Shown one piece after another: positions 1 to 8,703 of a stretch of DNA of 42,588 nt (its first letter is position 1; each line of letters starts with the position of its first letter). The DNA is taken from NCBI GenBank assembly GCA_003153375.1, contig PLYM01000172.1:1-42588 (forward strand). The letters run 5' to 3'. The notes under the pieces are model-generated. The model was not told the DNA's origin. It made no database searches and saw only the letters and a program-made list of their open reading frames with translations. This stretch comes from Planctomycetaceae bacterium. GTDB taxonomy: Bacteria > Planctomycetota > Planctomycetia > Pirellulales > PALSA-1355. A program made the translations under genes and the position numbers.

Positions 1-65
1 ACCCACAGATTCCGCTAGGGACCCTCTTTTTTGTCTACCGCTTTGGATTTCCAGCCGGCCCCCGC

Positions 66-722
66 TTACTTTCGCAGCCAGATATCGAATCCGATTGTGG
101 TCTGCTGGATGTCGACGTTCTTGAATCCGCTGGTGGCGATGAATCGCTGGAAGTCGTCGCGCGTGTAGGCCCGCTTGAGAAGCATGAAGCGAAACGTGTT
201 GCGCGTGAGCAGGGCGTTGATCGTGCCCAGGTGCATTTCGTCGACGGCTTCCTTGATGGCCTCGGGCGGAGTGTCCTTGCGCAGGTCGATCAGCAGCGCC
301 GTGCCGCCGGGGGCCAGCACGCGGTGCATCTCCTGGATCGCCCCAGCGGGCTCGGTGAAGTTCTTGAACGCCGCGCGACAGACCAGAAACTGGAACGTGT
401 CGTCGGCAAAGGGCATGTGGGCCGCATCGCCCTGGCGAAAATCGACCTCGACGCCACGCTGTCGGGCATTGTTCTGGCCGATCTCGACGAAGGTGTGGCT
501 GATGTCCAGACCCGCGACGCGAAAATCGCCGGACTCGGCAATCTCGATCGCCAGGTATCTGGGTCCCGGTGCCACTTCCAGCACTTGCGCTCCAGGAGGC
601 AGTTGCGATACGATGCGAGCGGCCAGGGCCTTGAGGTCGCTCTGGTCCTTGCCCGTAATGTTGGCATACCAGCGGGCCACCCAGCCCTCCATTCCCATTC
701 CGCGATAGGCCTTGGTTGGCAT
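66..722 (-). CDS. class I SAM-dependent methyltransferase
   Basis: A Methyltransf_11-type enzyme that would transfer a methyl group from S-adenosylmethionine; the substrate is unknown. The SAM-binding motif I region reads VLEVAPGPRYLAIE, followed by an acidic motif II (VAGLDIS), the GDAAHMPFADDTF segment and the post-motif HRVLAPGGTALLIDL, all in the usual order. Motif I is slightly unusual because the normal GxGxG is replaced by APGPR. An in-frame extension reaches 827, but I start at the ATG at 722 because AAGGAG lies nine bases upstream and the longer form would run over the divergent regulator's start. It is divergent from a MarR-type gene, which may control it. Alternative: any small-molecule or quinone-type methylase of this fold. 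Confidence 0.85.
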   Translation of the reverse strand: MPTKAYRGMGMEGWVARWYANITGKDQSDLKALAARIVSQLPPGAQVLEVAPGPRYLAIEIAESGDFRVAGLDISHTFVEIGQNNARQRGVEVDFRQGDAAHMPFADDTFQFLVCRAAFKNFTEPAGAIQEMHRVLAPGGTALLIDLRKDTPPEAIKEAVDEMHLGTINALLTRNTFRFMLLKRAYTRDDFQRFIATSGFKNVDIQQTTIGFDIWLRK

Positions 723-775
723 TGGAATCGGCTCCTTTTTCGAGAAATCGCTTGAGTTTTCCGCCCGGCAATATA

Positions 776-790
776 TCTTATTGAATAAGA
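776..790. promoter_or_regulatory. palindromic candidate operator between methyltransferase and MarR genes
   Basis: TCTTATTGAATAAGA is a perfect inverted repeat with seven-base arms around one central base. A second weaker TTGC/GCAA pair follows at 794-808. The A+T-rich site sits in the divergent gap of a G+C-rich region, 30 bases before the MarR start. MarR proteins bind palindromes of this size as dimers, so autoregulation plus control of the methyltransferase is inferred. Confidence 0.5.
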
Positions 791-820
791 GACTTGCATA
801 ATAAGCAAAATGGACCAGGC

Positions 821-1288
821 ATGTCAAACCCGAATCGGGGCCCCTTCATCGAGTCGCTGATTGCCGAAATGCGGCGGTTCATTGCCAACGCCATTTTGAC
901 CAATCAGCAGATCGCCGATCAGATGGGGCTGAACATGACCGATCAGCAGACGTTGAATCTCGTCGACCTGGCGGGCTCCATCACGCCTGGCGAATTGGCC
1001 CGCCGGACCGGGCTGACCAGTGGCGGCGTGACCGTGGTGTTAGACCGGCTGGAAGCGGCCGGCTATGTCAAACGCGAGCGCAACCCCGAAGATCGCCGCA
1101 GCGTGCTGGTGCGGCCGGTGGCGGCGAAGCTGCGCAAGGTGCAGCAGAAATATAAGGTCATCAACGAACAGCTCGATCGATTGTTTGCCGAGTACAAACA
1201 GCACGACCTGGAAATCGTGCACGCGTTCTTCGCCAAGACCAACAGTCTCTCGTTGAACGAATGGACGCAGCGCCGCCGGAACGCGTGA
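821..1288 (+). CDS. MarR-family transcriptional regulator
   Basis: A 155-residue winged-helix regulator. The central segment (LVDLAGSITPGELARRTGLTS, then VVLDRLEAAGYVKRERNPEDRRSVLV) is the MarR recognition helix and wing, including the DRR motif typical of the family. I start at the ATG at 821; an in-frame TTG at 794 is possible but would overlap the palindromic region. It is divergent from the methyltransferase and ends three bases before the convergent phosphodiesterase-like gene. MarR proteins usually repress their own promoter and a neighbouring gene until a small ligand binds. The ligand is unknown. Confidence 0.85.
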   Translation: MSNPNRGPFIESLIAEMRRFIANAILTNQQIADQMGLNMTDQQTLNLVDLAGSITPGELARRTGLTSGGVTVVLDRLEAAGYVKRERNPEDRRSVLVRPVAAKLRKVQQKYKVINEQLDRLFAEYKQHDLEIVHAFFAKTNSLSLNEWTQRRRNA

Positions 1289-1291
1289 CCG

Positions 1292-2617
1292 CTAGATTCC
1301 GAACTGCCGCAACACGAGTTCGCAGGCGTCGGTGTCGGCCATGGCGTTGCCGACCAGCACGCCTTTCTCCGAGGCGATGATGATGCCGCGCTGCGATTCC
1401 TCGCGCGGCGGCGCGCCGTGCGAGCCCTTGACCAGCGTGGCGTCGAGCGAAATGCTCCGGGTGGCCATGTCCAGGTGCATTTCGGCAGGGTCGTAGCCCG
1501 GCTTGCGGTGGATGTCGACCGTGCGGGCGAATTTGGGCGCCAGCGCGTCGTCGAGCCACCAGTAATAGGCCAGCCAACTGTTGGGCGTCGAGATCAGGAT
1601 CACCTCGCCCGAACGCTCGTGGTCGAGATCGTACTTTCGCCGCTGGTCGCCGACGAGCACCTCGGCGATCCCTTCCTGGCCGCGGAAGAGCGCGGCAACG
1701 CGTTCGACGTCCCCTGCATCGCGGACGAACACGTGCGCGAATTGATGATCGACCAAGGCCCAGGCGCGGCTGGCGGCCAGGTCCAGCGTTTCGCCCTCGC
1801 CGGCGTTTTGCACCGCGAGCAATCCGGCCTGGCGCAACTGGCGATTGGGATAGACCACGTGATTGACCGGGCCAATCGTGTATTCGCTGGCCACCAGCCA
1901 TAGCGGCTGTTGCGGGCCGTAGGCAGCATTCAGACCGCTCAACAGCCCGCCGATCACACCGTCCAACTCGCCCAGAGCTGCCGTGGCTTGCGGACTATCG
2001 GGGCCGAACTTCTGGGCGGCGTAGTCGAGATGGGGCAAGTAGATGTAGAAGAAATTGGGCCGCGACTCGCGGGCCGCGTGCACGGCCGAGTCACAGATCC
2101 AGGCCGTCGACTTGATATTCGACAGCGGCCCCCAAAAGTGTTGCAGCGGAAAGTGCCCCAGCGTGTCGCGTAGCACGCCGTACAACGCGGTGGGCTTGGT
2201 ATAGCACCACAGCGACTCGCTGCCGTCGGGATTGTGAATCGGCGCGGGCGTACACACTAGGTCGGCCCCGCAGCCCTTGCTGTGCAGAGCGAACCAGACG
2301 GCCGAAGTGATCGTGGAATCGTGCTGGTGCAGAATGTCCCAAATTTGCGGGCGTTGGATGCACTCGTTCCAGGCGGTCCACATCTCGACTTCACCCTTGT
2401 CGCGCCAGTAGAAGCCGTTGGCGACCACGCCGTGTTCGTTCGACGTTTTGCCGGTCGTCATGTTGGCCTGCACCGGGCAGGTGACACAGGGAAAGCTCGG
2501 CACCAGGCTGATGACGTCGCCGGCGGCTGCCAGTCGCGCCAACGCGGGCATGGCCGCGACGTCCTGTTGCCGCAGGCCGGGAATCGAAAGCAAAATCACG
2601 TGGTCGTTCGACGGCAT
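1292..2617 (-). CDS. alkaline phosphatase superfamily / nucleotide pyrophosphatase-like protein (EboF-like)
   Basis: Predicted type I phosphodiesterase/nucleotide pyrophosphatase of the alkaline phosphatase superfamily. The N-terminus ([15 protein letters not shown]) holds the first metal-site strand, although the usual Asp of DGxR is replaced by Ser-Ile-Pro. [18 protein letters not shown] contains the nucleophile region, with a Thr in the position used by NPP enzymes. [18 protein letters not shown] and GSHGAP near the C-terminus match later metal-binding segments. The frame continues upstream to 2944, but residues there are low-complexity, and the ATG at 2617 gives a normal 441-residue start. 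It is the last gene of a minus-strand set with a UbiA-like enzyme and a TIM barrel, as in ebo clusters. The substrate is unknown. Confidence 0.75.
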   Translation of the reverse strand: MPSNDHVILLSIPGLRQQDVAAMPALARLAAAGDVISLVPSFPCVTCPVQANMTTGKTSNEHGVVANGFYWRDKGEVEMWTAWNECIQRPQIWDILHQHDSTITSAVWFALHSKGCGADLVCTPAPIHNPDGSESLWCYTKPTALYGVLRDTLGHFPLQHFWGPLSNIKSTAWICDSAVHAARESRPNFFYIYLPHLDYAAQKFGPDSPQATAALGELDGVIGGLLSGLNAAYGPQQPLWLVASEYTIGPVNHVVYPNRQLRQAGLLAVQNAGEGETLDLAASRAWALVDHQFAHVFVRDAGDVERVAALFRGQEGIAEVLVGDQRRKYDLDHERSGEVILISTPNSWLAYYWWLDDALAPKFARTVDIHRKPGYDPAEMHLDMATRSISLDATLVKGSHGAPPREESQRGIIIASEKGVLVGNAMADTDACELVLRQFGI

Positions 2618-2652
2618 GTCAATCTCGCAGGCTGGTGGAAAAAACTCGGGGC

Positions 2653-3243
2653 TCACTCGCCGCGGAGCCGGTTCGCCGACTTCGCGCTCGGCGTATTGTC
2701 GGGGCCGGGGGGCTCTTGCCCGACGACCACGATCTCGTAGCCGTCGTCCTTGGTCAACGGGCGAATCTCGAATCGGGTGCGCCGAATGTCGTCGGGGTCG
2801 CCCTGGGCATGGGCCCGCTCCAACTGGCCCAGTCGGGCTTCGATCGGCTCGGGAAAAAAGTGCAGCAGTTGTTTGTCTCGGGTGTTGATGCCAGCCTTGG
2901 ACAGCAGTGATCGGTCGGCCGCGTCCAGCGTGCCCTTGACCCAAGCGATTCGCCAGCGGTCGTCGCGGGTCGCATCGCCGATTCGCTTCTCGGGCTTGCG
3001 GGAACTTACTTTGGAAACGTATTCGGCACGGCCGCCCTTTGCGACCGCCGCGAGCTCGATTTTGAAGTAGTCGAGCTGCCGGGCATATTCCTGCGTGCTG
3101 ATGCCATCGGGAAACACGATCTCCCAGACCGTGCGACGCGTTATTTTAACCCGGGGCGGTGGCGCCGCATCGGGCGCCGGCTGGTCGGGGGGCGTGGCGC
3201 CGAGCGTCCAGGCGATCGTCGACCACAGGAGCAGCGTAGCCAT
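2653..3243 (-). CDS. small exported protein of unknown function
   Basis: Not recognised. From the ATG at 3243 it begins with a hydrophobic stretch ([16 protein letters not shown]) that looks like a signal peptide or anchor, then a proline-rich linker and a compact domain with [18 protein letters not shown] and [19 protein letters not shown]. The tail is acidic and proline-rich. A longer start at 3288 adds 15 residues and is less likely because it delays the hydrophobic segment. It lies between the UbiA-like and phosphodiesterase-like genes with short gaps, so co-transcription is expected. Cysteine is lacking and I see no catalytic motif. It may be a planctomycete-specific envelope protein. 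Confidence 0.65.
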   Translation of the reverse strand: MATLLLWSTIAWTLGATPPDQPAPDAAPPPRVKITRRTVWEIVFPDGISTQEYARQLDYFKIELAAVAKGGRAEYVSKVSSRKPEKRIGDATRDDRWRIAWVKGTLDAADRSLLSKAGINTRDKQLLHFFPEPIEARLGQLERAHAQGDPDDIRRTRFEIRPLTKDDGYEIVVVGQEPPGPDNTPSAKSANRLRGE

Positions 3244-3333
3244 CAAACTCGTTCCAGAAGTCAGAGCGTTCCCCGATCCGCCGTTCAATGTACCGGCCGG
3301 CCCGAGGCGCCGAAAGTGTGGAGATGGGTCGCA

Positions 3334-4239
3334 CTAGGTCGAGTAAATCCACCGCCCCAGCGTCATCGTGGGGATCAGCAGTGCGAGAATGACGACGCCC
3401 CACTGAAAGTCTTGCACGGCCAGGCAGGCGCCAGCGTCGAGGATCACAAGCGAGAAAATGCTGTTACGCACCGCGTCTTGCACGAACTGCGGACGCGGGT
3501 CGAGGATTGCTCGCAGGCAGCGCCACGCAATCAGCAGCGACAACAGTCCCCAGAAAATATGCCAGCGTCCCGGCACGTCGATCGGAGGCCACTCGCGGCC
3601 GGTCGCCCAAGCGGGCAACGACGCCAATAGCGCCAGACCCGCGATCATCACGCCCAGCCCCAGCGCGAGTTGCGGCCGCAGACTGCGAGCGGCTTCCTTG
3701 CGGGCGAAGATCGTCACGCCGACGATGTAGAGCCCGATCGCGCCGGCCACGACCCAGTTCACGGCCTGCCAGCCACCGTCGGCCGCGCTCATGCCGAGCA
3801 GCACATTGAGCGTGCGGCAAGCGCCCATCGCCAGCGGCCCCAGGGGCGTGCGTTTGAGCACGCGATCGTAGAGAAACACCATGACGGCTAGCGCCGTGGC
3901 CACGACACCACTGCGCACGTCCCCTGTCAGGCTGCTGGCGACCCAGCCTAAGGCCAGTCCGGCGGCCAACATGCCGAAGCCAAGCCTTCGCGCGGCGGCG
4001 AGGCTGATCCGCGCCGAAGGCAGCGGCCGAGACGGCCGCTCGCGCGTGTCTTGCTCCAGGTCGAACACGTCGTTGAGCGCCATGCCGGCCAGGTACATCA
4101 GGCTCGAGGCGGCGAGCAACAGCGCGAATTCGCCGGCGGGTTCCAATCCGCGGTGCGTGAACAGAAAGCCGAGCAGGATGTCGGCCATGGCCGTGAAGAC
4201 GTTCGGCAGCCGCAGCAGTTGCAAATAGGCACGCATCAT
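3334..4239 (-). CDS. UbiA-family prenyltransferase (EboC-like)
   Basis: An integral membrane protein of 301 residues with about eight or nine hydrophobic helices. The first Asp-rich motif of the UbiA family is intact (NDVFDLEQD, residues 56-64), followed by RPSRPLPSARIS. The second motif region (LYDRVLKRTPLGPLAMGACRTLN, about residues 123-145) keeps one aspartate and a conserved GPLAMGACR segment instead of the usual DxxxD, and GVTIFARKE follows. These features recall the EboC branch rather than UbiA or MenA proper. Family members join a prenyl chain to an acceptor in the membrane; the substrate here is unknown. It is 50 bases downstream of the TIM-barrel gene and upstream of the phosphodiesterase-like gene. 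Confidence 0.82.
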   Translation of the reverse strand: MMRAYLQLLRLPNVFTAMADILLGFLFTHRGLEPAGEFALLLAASSLMYLAGMALNDVFDLEQDTRERPSRPLPSARISLAAARRLGFGMLAAGLALGWVASSLTGDVRSGVVATALAVMVFLYDRVLKRTPLGPLAMGACRTLNVLLGMSAADGGWQAVNWVVAGAIGLYIVGVTIFARKEAARSLRPQLALGLGVMIAGLALLASLPAWATGREWPPIDVPGRWHIFWGLLSLLIAWRCLRAILDPRPQFVQDAVRNSIFSLVILDAGACLAVQDFQWGVVILALLIPTMTLGRWIYST

Positions 4240-4289
4240 TCAATCGCTGCCTTCATTCGTGGCGGCAGTCGCTCGGCACGATGCGAGCG

Positions 4290-5165
4290 TCAGCTAGAGC
4301 GGCCCGCATCGAGTTGGATTCCCACCTTAGCCAGCCGCGAAGTCATATAGGCGTGGGCTTCGCGGGCGGCGTCGTCGGGACTGTCGATGTAGGGATAGAG
4401 CTCGACGGTCAGCCAGCCATCATAGTCCGTGGCGGCGATGGCCCGCAGCGTGGCGTCGAAATCGATCGCGCCGCGGCCGGGAATCAGGTGCCGGTGGACG
4501 CGGGTGTCGGCGATGTCCTCGAAGTGATAGTGCCGCGTGTGCGGCTGCATGCGCGCCACCCAGTGTTGCGGGTCTTCGCCGACGCAGAAGGCGTGGCCGA
4601 TGTCGAAATTCAGGCCCACGCGCGGCGAATCGACGCGGGTCATGAACTCGAGATACTGGTCGAACTTTTCGATCAGCAGATCGGGCTCGGGCTCGATTAG
4701 CAGGTTGACGTGCAGCTTTTCCGCCACCTCGACGCAGGGCATCAACTCGTCGTAGAAGATCTGCATTCCCTGGTGCCGCGATTGCTCACTGGTCAGTCTG
4801 CCACCGGGCTCGGTCGTGATCGAAGGCGCGCCCAGTTCATGGGCAAGCGCCAAGGCTCGCTTGGTGTGTTCGCGGCGAATCGCCCGATAGTTCGGGTCGG
4901 GATCGGTCCAGCCGGGATGCCAATAGGGCTGCCGAGGGTCGGCCACGGCGTTCATCATGAAGGCGTTGACGTTCGAGATCGTCAGACGGTGTTTGGCCAG
5001 GCAGTCGCGGATCGATTGCTTGCGTTCTTCGAGCAATCCGGCCGGCCAGGCGTGGGGCACGTCGGCCAGAATCTCGATGCCGGTGTAGCCGAGACTGGCA
5101 ATCTTTTCGATCGTCTTCTCGATCGAAAAGTGCATGTAGGCATTGGAACTAAAGGCGAGCTTCAT
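4290..5165 (-). CDS. sugar phosphate isomerase/epimerase-like TIM barrel (AP endonuclease 2 family)
   Basis: A 291-residue protein of the xylose-isomerase-like TIM barrel family. The start is typical (KLAFSSNAYMHFSIEKTIEKI, then LGYTGIEILAD), as are the strands that carry metal ligands: NLLIEPEPDLLI, VGLNFDIGHAFC, RHYHFEDIAD and DGWLTVELYPY. The Glu, Asp, His and Glu positions expected for a divalent metal site are present. It is the first gene of the minus-strand ebo-like set. Similar proteins isomerise or epimerise sugars and inositols, but the real substrate cannot be read from the sequence. EboE is a related but, from memory, longer protein. Confidence 0.8.
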   Translation of the reverse strand: MKLAFSSNAYMHFSIEKTIEKIASLGYTGIEILADVPHAWPAGLLEERKQSIRDCLAKHRLTISNVNAFMMNAVADPRQPYWHPGWTDPDPNYRAIRREHTKRALALAHELGAPSITTEPGGRLTSEQSRHQGMQIFYDELMPCVEVAEKLHVNLLIEPEPDLLIEKFDQYLEFMTRVDSPRVGLNFDIGHAFCVGEDPQHWVARMQPHTRHYHFEDIADTRVHRHLIPGRGAIDFDATLRAIAATDYDGWLTVELYPYIDSPDDAAREAHAYMTSRLAKVGIQLDAGRSS

Positions 5166-5314
5166 GACGGGCAGGCGGGCGGTGGGGAGAAGAAGCGGTG
5201 GGGTTGGGTGAGCCTAAGGCGGCCTATTGTACATCCCCGGCACTTCGACCGAAACCGGCTGCCGATGGCACGCGAACCGTGCAGGGTCTTCGAGCGCCAC
5301 TGGTGATCGGAAAC

Positions 5315-6730
5315 TCAGTCGGCCTTGGCCGTGGCGTTGTCGGGCTCGGGCTCGGGCTCGTCGGTCGGTTCGTCCGCTTTGCCCGTGGGCTTGCCGAGTT
5401 TGGGGCCCACGCCAGCAAGCTTCAGTTTGACGGTCATGCCGCCCTTGTTGTCGGCCAGCTCGTGCCACTTATCGGCGCAGCGCAGATAGAGCTTGCCTTC
5501 CGTGGGCGGCGCGAACTTGCCATAGGACGAGAGCGCGAACGGCTGGCTTAGCTTGAAGTCGTTGAGGATCACCCCTTCGAGCCGGCCCGCGCCATCGCTC
5601 TGACCATCGGCCGAAAGGTCGGCTCCGCCCTTGGAGAGTTGCCAGGTGCCGCTGGCGCTGAATTCGTAGGATCGGTCGGGCGAGACGAGGGCGCCGGTGG
5701 CCTGCCAGCCGCGATTGGCGGCCACGCGCGCAACCTTGGGCGTCTCGCCACTGGAGCGATTGAACTTGCGCTTCCAATCCCAACTGCACAGGTCGACGCG
5801 ATAGCCGGCGTCCATGTGCCGCAGAAAGAAGCGGTACTCGAAGGCGATTTCGTCACGCATCGCGCCGAACGCTTCGTCGAAGCCAACGTGACTGCCAATG
5901 AGAAAGCCGGCGCCGAGCAAGCGGAACCGTGGCGCGTAGTTGGGATTGTTTTCCAACAAGTGGCATAGCGCCCAGCGCCAGGCATAGTTCTGCCACGAGT
6001 CACCACTAAACGCCGCTTGCTTGCCGGGTCGCGGCATGCCGTCCTCGGCCAGGATCTCGGCCAGCGGCTTGGGCGGCACCGAGCGGATGTACTTGATCAT
6101 GTAGTCGGGGCAGCGGACGCTGGCGTCGCCGGGGTGCCAATACTGGCCCATCTCGGCCATGCCTTCGGAGTACCACAGCGGCCCCGTTTTGCCAAACGTT
6201 TGACCGCAATAAGCGTGTACGGCTTCGTGCTGCGGGGTGCCGTGATCGGCCGTGGCATAGACGACGGCCTTGGCCGCCACGGTTTGGTTGCCGCGATTGA
6301 GTGTCTCGACCAGCGTGACGCCCGCGCCTTGCTGAATCTTGGCTCGGCCCTGGGCCGGTAACACCCCCTCGGGCCAGCAGCTCAGGTCCTTGACCACATA
6401 GCACTCGATCGTGCCCAGCGGCGGATGGCCCCAATAGTTGGCGATCAGCTTGAGCATCGTCTCGAGCCGGTTGAGCAGGTCGTGCGCTTCCTTCGAGGGC
6501 AGGTCGGTGTGCAATAAAAAATGCGTCGACTTGAAGTCGGCCGGCTGGGGCACCTTGACGGTCTTGACGGGCGCATCGGAGGGGCCCGGTAACGGCACCT
6601 TTTTCGAGGCCGGCTCGCGTGCGGAAACCAGAGTCGACAACGCCGTGAGACAGAGCAACAGAACCGCCACGCGCAGCGGACGACGACCGCACGTGGCGAG
6701 AATTCGTAAGATCACGCGCGGTTGCATCAT
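5315..6730 (-). CDS. secreted DUF1570-like HExxH metallopeptidase with LecA-like C-terminal domain
   Basis: A 471-residue exported protein. Residues 1-38 form a signal peptide with a basic n-region and a leucine-rich core. Residues 65-200 resemble DUF1570: FKSTHFLLHTDLPSKEA leads to QHEAVHAYCG with HEAVH at 168-172 and a downstream YSEGMAE (Glu189), the spacing of a gluzincin zinc site. The C-terminal part (GTWQLSKGGADLSADGQSDG, then GKLYLRCADKW and LADNKGGMTVKLKL) resembles the calcium-dependent LecA/PA-IL lectin fold. The tail is acidic and Pro/Glu-rich. It stands alone on the minus strand. Peptidase activity and sugar binding are inferences from motif patterns; a pure binding role is possible. 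Confidence 0.7.
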   Translation of the reverse strand: MMQPRVILRILATCGRRPLRVAVLLLCLTALSTLVSAREPASKKVPLPGPSDAPVKTVKVPQPADFKSTHFLLHTDLPSKEAHDLLNRLETMLKLIANYWGHPPLGTIECYVVKDLSCWPEGVLPAQGRAKIQQGAGVTLVETLNRGNQTVAAKAVVYATADHGTPQHEAVHAYCGQTFGKTGPLWYSEGMAEMGQYWHPGDASVRCPDYMIKYIRSVPPKPLAEILAEDGMPRPGKQAAFSGDSWQNYAWRWALCHLLENNPNYAPRFRLLGAGFLIGSHVGFDEAFGAMRDEIAFEYRFFLRHMDAGYRVDLCSWDWKRKFNRSSGETPKVARVAANRGWQATGALVSPDRSYEFSASGTWQLSKGGADLSADGQSDGAGRLEGVILNDFKLSQPFALSSYGKFAPPTEGKLYLRCADKWHELADNKGGMTVKLKLAGVGPKLGKPTGKADEPTDEPEPEPDNATAKAD

Positions 6731-6912
6731 TTCGAAGTCGTTGCGCCGCTGGAGTGTGAGTTGCGGCCGTGTGAAACAGCACGCCGTGGCCAGGTGGCCA
6801 CCCGCGCCGAGCGTATGTTCATTCTACTTCCCATCGCAAAACCGGCCAACAATTTGCGCGCCTGCAGGAGAATATCTCGAAAAAAATGGCTGTTCAGGGG
6901 GACTAGGGACAC

Positions 6913-6959
6913 AAAAAAACGGCGACCCTGGCAAGCCAAAGGGCCAGCCAGAGTCGCCG
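6913..6959 (-). terminator. rho-independent terminator of the exported gene at 6997-7635
   Basis: Read on the minus strand, a 13-base stem (6947-6959 with 6920-6932, one mismatch) is followed directly by seven T residues (A-run 6913-6919 on the plus strand). It lies 37 bases after the stop of the minus-strand gene, the right place and direction for an intrinsic terminator. Confidence 0.85.
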
Positions 6960-6996
6960 TGCGTAAGGAAACGACAGCGTTGGTTGTCCGCTGCAA

Positions 6997-7635
6997 TTAC
7001 TTTTGTGCGGGCTCTTTGTAAGCGACTTTGAAATTCGACTGGAAGCGGTCGAAGATCGTCACATAGGCCGTGCCGGCATTGTCGTCAAATTCCTTGACTT
7101 CCAGGGCCAGCGGCTCGGTGCCGGGGCCCGAGCCTTCACCGATGGCCACGTCCAACAGCGGTTTCTCGTCGACACCGTAACCGTAGAGGTGCCACGAGTC
7201 GTCATCCAAGTGACGAGCGGCCAGCGTGAGATAGATCACCTTCATGTCATTGCCATCGGGGCCTTGCACGCTGAACGTGCGCAGCTTCGCGGTGTCGACG
7301 GGTTTGCCATCGAGCACCAACGTGAAACCCTCGGACATGAACATGTGGGCCAGCGGGGCGCCCGGATCGGCATTGACCGCTTCGTTCTCGGGCTTGATGT
7401 CCTTCTGGGGCACCAACAGGATGCCGACGCGATCGCGGTGGACGCCGCAGGATTTTTCGAGATCGCCTTCGACTTTCACTTGCAGCTCTTCGATTTTTTC
7501 GGCGCCTTCCATCAGCACTTGCGCGACTGTCTGCGCGATCTGTGCATCGAGCACTTCCAAGTCTTCGGCGGCGGCCACGGCCGCGCCCCACGAACCTGCC
7601 GCCACGGCGGCAACTGCCAACATCAGCTTCTTCAT
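6997..7635 (-). CDS. exported protein of unknown function
   Basis: Not recognised. From the ATG at 7635, preceded by AGGAG at good spacing, it starts with a clear signal peptide (MKKLMLAVAAVAAGSWGAAVAAAE). The mature part has an amphipathic helix, an EKSCGVHRDRVGILLVPQKD segment, and a beta-rich region with LDGKPVD, MKVIYLTLAARHLDDDSWHLYGYGVDEK and a C-terminal VTIFDRFQSNFKVAYKEP. It has its own strong terminator and a divergent upstream region shared with msrB. The frame continues far upstream through unrelated sequence, which I leave out. It is probably a periplasmic or surface protein confined to planctomycetes. Confidence 0.75.
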   Translation of the reverse strand: MKKLMLAVAAVAAGSWGAAVAAAEDLEVLDAQIAQTVAQVLMEGAEKIEELQVKVEGDLEKSCGVHRDRVGILLVPQKDIKPENEAVNADPGAPLAHMFMSEGFTLVLDGKPVDTAKLRTFSVQGPDGNDMKVIYLTLAARHLDDDSWHLYGYGVDEKPLLDVAIGEGSGPGTEPLALEVKEFDDNAGTAYVTIFDRFQSNFKVAYKEPAQK

Positions 7636-7982
7636 CGAACGACTCCTGGTAGACTGAGAGGGATGGTGCGAACTGGCGCGTGATAACATGGCCTGCGGAA
7701 ACTGCAGGCTGGAGCGGCCAATAGACTTCTCATCAGGATAACCCAGCGGCGTGCCGCTGCAAGCGACTGGGGCCGCCCGAAGGTGGATTTTGCGGGGTTC
7801 GGCGAACCGAAAAGCGAAGTTCGGTGGTTTGACACGGATCTGTCTTGGCCCCCGGCCCGCCAGCACCCTTAAAATGGCCGCCCGCTGGCTTCGCAGGCAT
7901 GCTGGCACGAAACAAAGCCCTGCGGAGTCCGTAGAATCATCGTCGGGACCAGGTTGGCATTCATTCCAAGAATTGTGAGAGT
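7636..7982. other. divergent intergenic region with two inverted repeats
   Basis: This 347-base stretch separates the exported unknown gene (minus) from msrB (plus). It holds two perfect small inverted repeats, CAGCGGC-GT-GCCGCTG at 7744-7759 and GGTTCG-G-CGAACC at 7796-7808. A TTGACA-like hexamer at 7829 lacks a convincing -10 partner. No gene or known riboswitch is visible. The repeats could be leader hairpins of the minus-strand transcript or regulator sites. Confidence 0.4.
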
Positions 7983-8681
7983 ATGAGTAATCACCCGGAT
8001 TCGCCTGCCGTTGAGCCCCCATCTCGAAACCTGCCGCTGGCCGGCTTGGTTGTGGCGGCCGTCATCGTGGGGTCGGCTGTGCTTTGGGCCCAACAGCCGT
8101 GGAGCGATTCGACGGTTGCTGACATCGCGCTGACAGCGGTGGCTGAACCGGCGGCCGCGACCGCCGAGGAACGAACGCGCGATGATGAGGGTTCCGTGAG
8201 CGAAGATGTTTTGGTCAACGAACAGGAGCTGAGGGGCGAGGCGACCGCCAACAACGAGGCGAAGACGCTGAGCAAGGTCGTCAGAACGGATGCCGAGTGG
8301 CGGGCGATGCTGACTCCCGAGCAGTATGCCGTGACCCGCCGGAAGTTCACGGAGCGCGCGTTCAGCGGCGAGTTTTGGGATCACAAGGAAAACGGCACCT
8401 ATAGGTGCGTGTGCTGCGGCGCCGAGTTGTTCAAATCGACGAGCAAGTTCGATTCGGGCTGCGGTTGGCCGAGTTTTTTCGCCAGCGACAAGCCGGAAAA
8501 TCTGCATACCGAGGAAGACCTGTCGCACGGCATGCTGCGGACGGAGGTCACCTGCGAACACTGCGGTGCCCACTTGGGCCATCTCTTTGACGACGGCCCC
8601 TTACCCACCGGCCAGCGCTACTGCATGAACTCCGCTGCGCTCAAGTTCGAAAAGAAGCCAGCAAAGACGCCGGCGGAGTGA
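7983..8681 (+). CDS. msrB: peptide-methionine (R)-S-oxide reductase, membrane-anchored
   Basis: Reduces the R epimer of methionine sulfoxide in proteins. The catalytic domain (about residues 100-225) has all hallmarks: zinc cysteines C142, C145, C191 and C194, SGCGWPSF with a probable recycling Cys160, and RYCMNS with catalytic Cys214. Unlike cytosolic MsrB, it has an N-terminal membrane segment (residues 18-36) and an acidic linker of roughly 60 residues, so the enzyme probably faces the periplasm and protects exported proteins. The start at 7983 gives the transmembrane helix near the N-terminus. It is convergent with the ABC transporter genes, only 22 bases apart. Confidence 0.95.
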   Translation: MSNHPDSPAVEPPSRNLPLAGLVVAAVIVGSAVLWAQQPWSDSTVADIALTAVAEPAAATAEERTRDDEGSVSEDVLVNEQELRGEATANNEAKTLSKVVRTDAEWRAMLTPEQYAVTRRKFTERAFSGEFWDHKENGTYRCVCCGAELFKSTSKFDSGCGWPSFFASDKPENLHTEEDLSHGMLRTEVTCEHCGAHLGHLFDDGPLPTGQRYCMNSAALKFEKKPAKTPAE

Positions 8682-8703
8682 CGACACCAGTGGCTTGATT
8701 CTC

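Noticed and set aside
2618-2944. 109-codon N-terminal extension of the phosphodiesterase-like gene
   Set aside because: It overlaps the neighbouring exported protein and is not like the family N-terminus.
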